This document shows, piece after piece, positions 4,951 to 8,472 of a DNA stretch of 8,472 nt. Positions within the stretch are counted from its first letter, which is position 1, and each line of letters begins with the position of its first letter. The stretch lies in contig URWG01000078.1 in assembly GCA_900551495.1 (NCBI GenBank), positions 1 through 8,472 of the forward strand, in the 5' to 3' direction. Both the position numbers and the translations under genes were made by a program. The stretch comes from an uncultured Eubacteriales bacterium. GTDB taxonomy: Bacteria > Bacillota > Clostridia > Oscillospirales > Oscillospiraceae. The notes beneath the pieces are model-generated. The model searched no databases. It had not been told where the DNA came from and worked only from the letters and a program-made list of their open reading frames with translations.

Positions 4951-6696
4951 TTATTGCTTCGGCTCCTCCGCCTCGACCGGCGTGAAGCAGAATTTCGTGA
5001 CATCGAACAGACCCATATCCGTGAGCTTCAGCTCCGGAATGACCGGCAGCGACATGAAGCACAGCGTCATGACCGGCTCTACGTCTCCGGCAATGCCCAG
5101 CTCGCGGAATGCCGCCTCGTGGATCGCGGTCAGCCGCTCATCGACCCACTGCCCGCTTTGGTCGCTCATCAGACCTGCCACCGGCATGGGCATCCGTTCG
5201 ATCACCTTGCCGTCGCGCACGAGGACGATGCCGCCCTCCTGCTCGGCGAGCGCCTCCACGGCACAAGCCATTTCCTCGTCGCTGACGCCGACGGTGATGA
5301 TGTTGTGCGAATCGTGCGCCACCGAGAGCGCCACCGCGCCGTGCCGGATACCGTAGCCGCCCAGCAGTGCGACCGCGACATTGCCGGTGCACTTATGGCG
5401 CTCCACGACCGCCACCTTCACAATGTCAACGGCGGGATCGCGGCGGAATTCGCCGTTTTCGTCGCGGCTGATGCGGGCAACGCAATTTTCGGACACCACG
5501 CCGCCGGGGACGAGGCGGATCACGTGCGCATAGTCGCTCTTGAGCGGCAGACGCAGCCGCTCCACGGAAAAGTCCTTCAGATGGACGCTTCCCTTGACGG
5601 CGGAAATATCGTGGCGGTGCACCTCGGGCAGATAGCTGCCGTCCTCGGCACAGAGCTTGCCCGCCAGCCAAACCTTGCGGACACGGAAGTCCTTCAGATC
5701 GTCGAGCAGTACGATGTCCGCCCGCAGACCGGGAGCGATCGCGCCGCGGTCGTTCAGATGCCAGCACTCGGCGGCGTTCAGTGTCGCCATGCGGAGGGCA
5801 GAGATGGGGTCAAGCCCCTCCTCGACGCAGATGCGCAGATGGTTGTCGATGTGCCCCTCGCTGAAAATGGTCTTGGGCTGACGGTCGTCGGAGCAGAGCA
5901 GGCAGCGGCGGCTGTTTTCGGGGCTCACGCCCTTGAGCAGCGGGCGGAGATTGTGGCACGCCGAGCCCTGCCGCAGCAGGACGTACATACCGCGGGCAAT
6001 GCGCGCCTGCATTTCCTCGACGGTGGCGCATTCGTGATCACCGCGGATGCCGGGGGCGCAATAGGCATTGAGATCGTTGCCCATTACCGTGGGCGCGTGA
6101 CCGTCGATGAGCTTGCCGTTGTTGATGGCGACGAGCAGCTTATCGAGCACCGCATCGTCCGCGCCGACCACGCCGACATAGTTCATGAATTCGCCCAAGC
6201 CGAGGATGTTCTCCCGCGTGATCGGTTCACGCATCTGCTCCGCGTCGATGACGGCGCCTGCGTTTTCAAACGGCGTCGAGGGAACGCAGGAGGGAAGCAT
6301 ATACTTGATGTCCAGCGCCGCATCCTCGGCAGCCTCCATCATATAGTCCAGACCGCGAATCCCGCAGACGTTGACGATCTCGTGCGGGTCGGCGATGATC
6401 GTTGCCGCGCCGTGCGGCACGAGCAGACGGCTGATCTCCTCCGGCGTTACATAGGAGGATTCAATATGGATATGGCTGTCGATAAAGCCGGGCGCGGCGT
6501 AACGACCCTCCGCATCGACGACCTCGGTGCCCTCGTAGGTGCCGACGCCCGCGATACGACCGTCGCAAAGCGCAATGTCGCCCTGTGTGACCGTGCCGGA
6601 GTAAACGTCCACCACACGGCAGTTCTTGATTACGGTATCCGCCGGAATTCGCCCCGCAGCCACGTCAATCAGTTTCTTCAGTTCCTGTTTTGTCAT
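4951..6696 (-). CDS. ade: Adenine deaminase (amidohydrolase family)
   Basis: A 581-residue cytoplasmic enzyme that hydrolyses adenine to hypoxanthine and ammonia in purine salvage. The amidohydrolase metal site is plain: GFIDSHIHIESS (H75, H77), IADPHEIVN (H105, E106), GLGEFMN (E169), IDGHAP (H200), GDHECAT (H221) and CSDDR (D270). The C-terminal Ade-type domain includes GGYGIRHGAVALSVAHDSHN and a late LSLPVIPELKLTDMGL-like segment. Length is normal for Ade. The start is taken as ATG at 6696, 11 bases after AAAGGAG. A TTG at 6702, five bases after the same site, would add two residues and is nearly as likely. The leader is short, so no purine riboswitch is present. Transcription ends at the 4901-4937 hairpin. 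The gene is monocistronic. Confidence 0.96.
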   Translation of the reverse strand: MTKQELKKLIDVAAGRIPADTVIKNCRVVDVYSGTVTQGDIALCDGRIAGVGTYEGTEVVDAEGRYAAPGFIDSHIHIESSYVTPEEISRLLVPHGAATIIADPHEIVNVCGIRGLDYMMEAAEDAALDIKYMLPSCVPSTPFENAGAVIDAEQMREPITRENILGLGEFMNYVGVVGADDAVLDKLLVAINNGKLIDGHAPTVMGNDLNAYCAPGIRGDHECATVEEMQARIARGMYVLLRQGSACHNLRPLLKGVSPENSRRCLLCSDDRQPKTIFSEGHIDNHLRICVEEGLDPISALRMATLNAAECWHLNDRGAIAPGLRADIVLLDDLKDFRVRKVWLAGKLCAEDGSYLPEVHRHDISAVKGSVHLKDFSVERLRLPLKSDYAHVIRLVPGGVVSENCVARISRDENGEFRRDPAVDIVKVAVVERHKCTGNVAVALLGGYGIRHGAVALSVAHDSHNIITVGVSDEEMACAVEALAEQEGGIVLVRDGKVIERMPMPVAGLMSDQSGQWVDERLTAIHEAAFRELGIAGDVEPVMTLCFMSLPVIPELKLTDMGLFDVTKFCFTPVEAEEPKQ

Positions 6697-6727
6697 GTTC
6701 AACAGCGCTCCTTTCCTGTTTCCTATA

Positions 6728-6759
6728 ACTATAGCACAAGGAATCGGTCGCGTGTACAA
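6728..6759 (-). promoter_or_regulatory. Probable promoter of ade
   Basis: On the minus strand TATAGT (6728-6733) is preceded by TGC, an extended -10. The best -35 candidate, TTGTAC (6754-6759), is 20 bases away, longer than ideal, so the extended -10 probably carries the promoter. A perfect 12-base palindrome, CCGAAATTTCGG, lies just upstream at 6774-6785 and could be a regulator site. Confidence 0.5.
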
Positions 6760-6965
6760 AAAAATTTTGTATTCCGAAATTTCGGCATATGTGACAAAAA
6801 AGACCGCGAGGTTTCGGCAAATCTAACCGGAAAATTTGTGCGTTTTTTCGGGTTTTCCTGCCGGACATAGGAAAATGCGCACGAAAGAGGCGGAAAAAAG
6901 CGGCGGGAAAAGGAAACCGGCGCAACCCGCCCAACGCGCCTGCCGATTCGCGATCTGCGGAGAAC
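6760..6965. other. Intergenic region between the PH-like membrane protein gene and ade
   Basis: With the ade leader this makes about 270 bases without a gene. It holds the palindrome CCGAAATTTCGG (6774-6785) and a five-pair GGCGC/GCGCC hairpin (6919-6923 with 6936-6940). On the minus strand that hairpin is followed by T-rich sequence and could be a weak terminator for the gene at 6966-7520. Open frames across it look like chance: no ribosome binding site and low-complexity products. Confidence 0.45.
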
Positions 6966-7520
6966 CTAATAAATTTTTAGGCTTTTGCCGCCCCTGACGA
7001 GGAGAAGCTGCTCTCGGAAAAATTCGACCTCCCGCACGTCAAGCCGCGTGACCTCCAAGCCGATCGAGCCGCCCGAGAATGCGACCTCAAAGAAAACACG
7101 CTGCCGCGATTTGCGGATCAGCCAAAGAATCAGCCCGATAAATCCAAGCCCAAGCCCGAAAAGCACAGGTCCCCATATGACCCGATGCGCCGTAAAATCA
7201 ATCATGCCGCAAGTCAGCAGGACCGACCAAAGAACGATCAAAAGCCGATGCACAAGCCGAGGCGCGGAAGTGACAAGACGGAAGTCGGTGATGTCCGCGA
7301 CATCGACCGTGCGCTCCGTGCGGCACGCGGAGAAACTGTGCCCGCGCCGCAGCAGACAAAGCCCTCTGTAATAAAGACGGCGGTTGGAGAGCGCGGCAAA
7401 GCCCTCACCGATTTTTCCGGTCGAAAAAAATTCCTTCGCGGTGCGCTTGCCCAAAACGGCGACGAGCTGCTCCTGCGGGTCGGTAAAGCGCGCATACGTA
7501 TATATCTGTTCGGCTGTCAT
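6966..7520 (-). CDS. Uncharacterised membrane protein with PH-like N-terminal domain and two TM segments
   Basis: A 184-residue protein. Residues 1-85 contain GEGFAALSNRRLYYRG (38-53) and a following TVDVADITDF (71-80), a pattern seen in short bacterial pleckstrin-homology-like domains, where a strand with L(T/S)NRRLYY is typical. Two hydrophobic segments follow, about 91-107 and 115-135, separated by a short loop. A soluble tail (136-184) again looks strand-rich: VFFEVAFSGGSIGLEVTRLDVREVEFF. The protein is therefore likely anchored in the cytoplasmic membrane with both ends inside. The start is ATG at 7520; upstream lies AAAGGGGGGG, an unusual, G-only but usable ribosome binding site. The frame is open to 7586, but that stretch is promoter sequence. 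It is transcribed away from a small HTH gene from an overlapping promoter. No function can be assigned; the PH-like call is pattern-based. Confidence 0.75.
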   Translation of the reverse strand: MTAEQIYTYARFTDPQEQLVAVLGKRTAKEFFSTGKIGEGFAALSNRRLYYRGLCLLRRGHSFSACRTERTVDVADITDFRLVTSAPRLVHRLLIVLWSVLLTCGMIDFTAHRVIWGPVLFGLGLGFIGLILWLIRKSRQRVFFEVAFSGGSIGLEVTRLDVREVEFFREQLLLVRGGKSLKIY

Positions 7521-7545
7521 GCAAGCCCCCCCTTTTTTATTTGAA

Positions 7546-7574
7546 ATTATACTCAATATATTAAGTATTGTCAA
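7546..7574 (-). promoter_or_regulatory. Full-consensus sigma-A promoter of the membrane protein gene
   Basis: On the minus strand TTGACA (7569-7574), exactly 17 bases, then TATAAT (7546-7551), so both hexamers are perfect. The spacer contains an imperfect dyad, CTCAATATATTAAG (7552-7565, one mismatched pair), a natural operator candidate. Such a strong promoter is usually kept in check by a repressor. The leader is about 20 bases. Confidence 0.85.
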
Positions 7575-7594
7575 GATGTTAAGCATGGTATAAT
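7568..7594 (+). promoter_or_regulatory. Extended -10 promoter of the HTH regulator gene, overlapping the divergent promoter
   Basis: TATAAT (7589-7594) preceded by TGG forms an extended -10. TTGTCA (7568-7573), 15 bases upstream, is a short-spaced -35 that overlaps the opposing TTGACA almost completely. TTAAGTAT (7561-7568) and TTAAGCAT (7579-7586) are direct repeats 18 bases apart, start to start, and straddle this point. Confidence 0.7.
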
Positions 7595-7630
7595 AACGAA
7601 AAACCCGTAGCGGTCGGAGGAGGGGAGCGC

Positions 7631-7831
7631 TTGATAAGCTACAAGCCGTTTTACGAGACTCTGTACCGCAAACAGATCACGGAATACCAGTTGATTTTCA
7701 AGCAGGGCTTCTCCGCGAACACGCTCTACCGCATGAAAAAGGGCGAAGCGATCAGCACCAAGACGCTGGACGCGCTGTGCTACGCGCTTGACTGCGAGGT
7801 GCAGGACATTCTGAAATTCGTGAAGGAGTGA
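7631..7831 (+). CDS. Small Cro/C1-type (HTH_26-like) transcriptional regulator
   Basis: A 66-residue single-domain DNA-binding protein. The sequence ITEYQLIFKQGFSANTLYRM (16-35), followed by KKGEAISTKTLDALCYALDCEVQDIL (36-61), is a typical five-helix Cro/C1 domain of the clostridial HTH_26 type: the recognition helix lies around SANTLYRM and the family's I-S-T-x-T-L-x-x-LC-x-x-LDC is plain. The start is TTG at 7631, with GGAGGAGG (7616-7623) seven bases upstream; the first in-frame ATG would remove half the domain. Because it is divergent from the membrane-protein gene and its promoter shares the -35 region, it is likely an autoregulator that also controls its neighbour (inference). A weak terminator follows. 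Confidence 0.9.
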   Translation: MISYKPFYETLYRKQITEYQLIFKQGFSANTLYRMKKGEAISTKTLDALCYALDCEVQDILKFVKE

Positions 7832-7843
7832 GCCGTTGCCGAG

Positions 7844-7866
7844 CCGCAAAATATTTTACGGTTTTT
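7844..7866 (+). terminator. Weak terminator of the HTH regulator gene
   Basis: CCG (7844-7846) pairs with CGG (7859-7861) and AAA with TTT inside, with one C-A mismatch, followed by five T (7862-7866). The stem is short and A/T-rich, so readthrough into the tRNA is possible. Confidence 0.4.
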
Positions 7867-7877
7867 GAAAAAAACGC

Positions 7878-7906
7878 TTGCATTTTCAATAAAGGTGTGC
7901 TACTAT
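7878..7906 (+). promoter_or_regulatory. Promoter of tRNA-Arg
   Basis: TTGCAT (7878-7883), 17 bases, TACTAT (7901-7906). The predicted start is about 15 bases before the mature tRNA. TATAGT at 7904-7909 is a less well spaced alternative -10. Confidence 0.65.
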
Positions 7907-7928
7907 AGTCGAGCGCTGAGAGCGCTAT

Positions 7929-8005
7929 GCGCCAGTAGCTCAGTTGGATAGAGTGTTTGGCTACGAACCAAAAGGTCGGGGGTTCGAGTCCCTTCTGGCG
8001 TACCA
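7929..8005 (+). tRNA. tRNA-Arg (anticodon ACG), CCA encoded
   Basis: A complete cloverleaf: acceptor GCGCCAG/CTGGCGT (first pair G-T), D stem GCTC/GAGT, anticodon stem TTTGG/CCAAA with loop CTACGAA, T stem GGGGG/CCCTT with loop TTCGAGT, discriminator A, then genomic CCA (8003-8005). The anticodon ACG at 7963-7965 reads arginine CGU and, after deamination of A34 to inosine by TadA, CGC and CGA. The gene has its own promoter and terminator. The opposite strand carries the well-known false reading frame RQKGLEPPTFWF, a by-product of tRNA genes. Confidence 0.97.
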
Positions 8006-8041
8006 GAAAAACGCACTTGCGAAAGCAGGTGCGTTTTTCAG
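8006..8041 (+). terminator. Rho-independent terminator of tRNA-Arg
   Basis: A 15-pair stem, 8006-8020 with 8025-8039, has a GAAA tetraloop and one wobble. The stem's 3' arm includes a run of five T. It begins at the first base after CCA, so it also defines the 3' trailer for processing. Confidence 0.85.
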
Positions 8042-8213
8042 TGAAATCCACCCTTGCGGATGGGTAAAATACCGCTTCGCGGTGTGAAATACGCCTGCGA
8101 CGTGTGAAATCGCTGCGGCGGTGGGTGGATTTCATTTCGCTTTCCGCCTGAGCGGAGAATTTCACAAGCGCAACAGTGCTTATTTCACATTTTGCGTCGG
8201 CAAAATATTTTAC
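8041..8213. repeat. Mirror-symmetric TGAAAT / ATTTCA hairpin array
   Basis: Four forward copies of TGAAAT or TAAAAT (starting 8042, 8065, 8085, 8105; the last three exactly 20 bases apart) are followed by four inverted copies, ATTTCA or ATTTTA (8129, 8159, 8182, 8207). The spacers are G/C-rich and several are small hairpins, for example ACCGC-TTC-GCGGT (8071-8083) and CGC-TGCG-GCG (8111-8120). An outer stem of 12 perfect pairs joins TGAAATCCACCC (8042-8053) to GGGTGGATTTCA (8123-8134). A last hairpin is ATTTTGC/GCAAAAT (8189-8195 with 8200-8206). It looks like a non-coding palindromic element, perhaps a MITE or structured RNA; no terminal duplications were proven. Confidence 0.7.
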
Positions 8214-8286
8214 AAGAATCCTTTTCAATGGCACGAGTCCGTCTGTCAGAAATGAAAATCCATCTTTTTCTTACCCGCTTGCCACG

Positions 8287-8319
8287 AAATCCGTTGTCCT
8301 TATGGGCAACGGATTTTTT
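8287..8319 (+). terminator. Orphan Rho-independent terminator
   Basis: AAATCCGTTGTCC (8287-8299) pairs with GGGCAACGGATTT (8304-8316) with one wobble, loop TTAT, and a run of six T ends at 8319. No coding gene precedes it on the plus strand. It either backs up the tRNA terminator or ends a small RNA that includes the hairpin array. Confidence 0.75.
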
Positions 8320-8332
8320 GCGTCAAAGGGAC

Positions 8333-8450
8333 TCGAAGGGTTGCAATCAACCTTCGATGCAACAGAACCGATTCGGATTTTTCACCGCAGTCCAAGCAAG
8401 CTGTCGGTGACAGCTTGCCCAGCGTGTCGAAAAACCCTTTTCGGCACGCT
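8333..8450. repeat. Three tandem hairpins at the right edge
   Basis: TCGAAGG(G)TTG (8333-8343) pairs with CAACCTTCGA (8348-8357) with one bulged G. GCAAGCTGTC (8396-8405) is perfectly complementary to GACAGCTTGC (8409-8418), loop GGT. AGCGTGTCGAAAA (8421-8433) pairs with TTTTCGGCACGCT (8438-8450) with one T-G pair. The stretch from 8320 to the end holds no supported gene. The layout, and motifs such as GCTTG, GACAG and TGTC before an A-run, recall the hairpins at 2356-2397. The cluster may continue past the window. Confidence 0.6.
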
Positions 8451-8472
8451 GACAGACTGCGAAAAAGTTCGG

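Noticed and set aside
6660..6760. Purine riboswitch before adenine deaminase
   Set aside because: The predicted leader is about 25 bases, far too short, and no conserved purine-aptamer core was seen on either strand.
4954..6870. 638-codon plus-strand reading frame
   Set aside because: Exact antisense shadow of adenine deaminase, rich in R, H, A and D, with no motifs or ribosome binding site; the minus-strand frame has all the catalytic residues.
8041..8213. CRISPR array
   Set aside because: The repeats are only six to eight bases, switch orientation half way and have self-complementary spacers, unlike CRISPR repeats and spacers; no cas gene is present.
7752..8234. 160-codon minus-strand reading frame over the tRNA, containing RQKGLEPPTFWF
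   Set aside because: This peptide is the reverse translation of a tRNA gene and is a well-known annotation artefact; the frame has no ribosome binding site and also runs through terminators and the hairpin array.

Overview
The window looks like a chromosomal segment of a spore-forming, anaerobic Clostridia-type Firmicute, probably in or near the Oscillospiraceae/Ruminococcaceae. The basis is a clear SpoVAC protein, strong AGGAGG-type ribosome binding sites, several TTG/GTG starts, G+C that looks high-50s by eye, and intergenic regions full of palindromic repeats. Apart from those repeats the genes are mostly housekeeping. There is no CRISPR array, transposase, rRNA or clear phage module.

Layout. 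1-609 (+): C-terminal two thirds of a class II fructose-bisphosphate aldolase, then a terminator. 670-1954 (-): a two-gene unit, spoVAC followed by an N-acetylmuramoyl-L-alanine amidase. The amidase Shine-Dalgarno lies in the loop of a 20-bp hairpin and its start codon lies in the stem. 1955-2405: about 450 bp without a convincing gene, holding five strong hairpins in tandem plus a terminator. 2406-3522 (-): a stand-alone homocysteine S-methyltransferase domain protein and a small conserved-looking protein in one operon. 3523-3657: back-to-back divergent promoters. 3658-4881 (+): M29 metallo-aminopeptidase. 4901-4937: shared terminator. 4951-6696 (-): adenine deaminase. 6966-7520 (-) and 7631-7831 (+): a divergent pair, a PH-like two-TM membrane protein and a 66-residue Cro/C1-type regulator, with overlapping consensus promoters. 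7929-8005 (+): tRNA-Arg(ACG) with its own promoter and terminator. 8041-8450: non-coding, with a mirror-symmetric TGAAAT/ATTTCA hairpin array, an orphan terminator and three more hairpins.

Working together: spoVAC and the amidase read as one transcript and suggest a spore-linked unit in which the enzyme is held back at translation (inference). The HTH protein is placed to control itself and the membrane protein through one shared control region. The other genes (glycolysis, methionine, peptide turnover, purine salvage) are independent units.

The observations most worth following are the amidase leader hairpin, the TGAAAT/ATTTCA array, the 2131-2418 hairpin cluster and the HTH/membrane-protein switch. 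No wholly new system can be claimed from the sequence alone.
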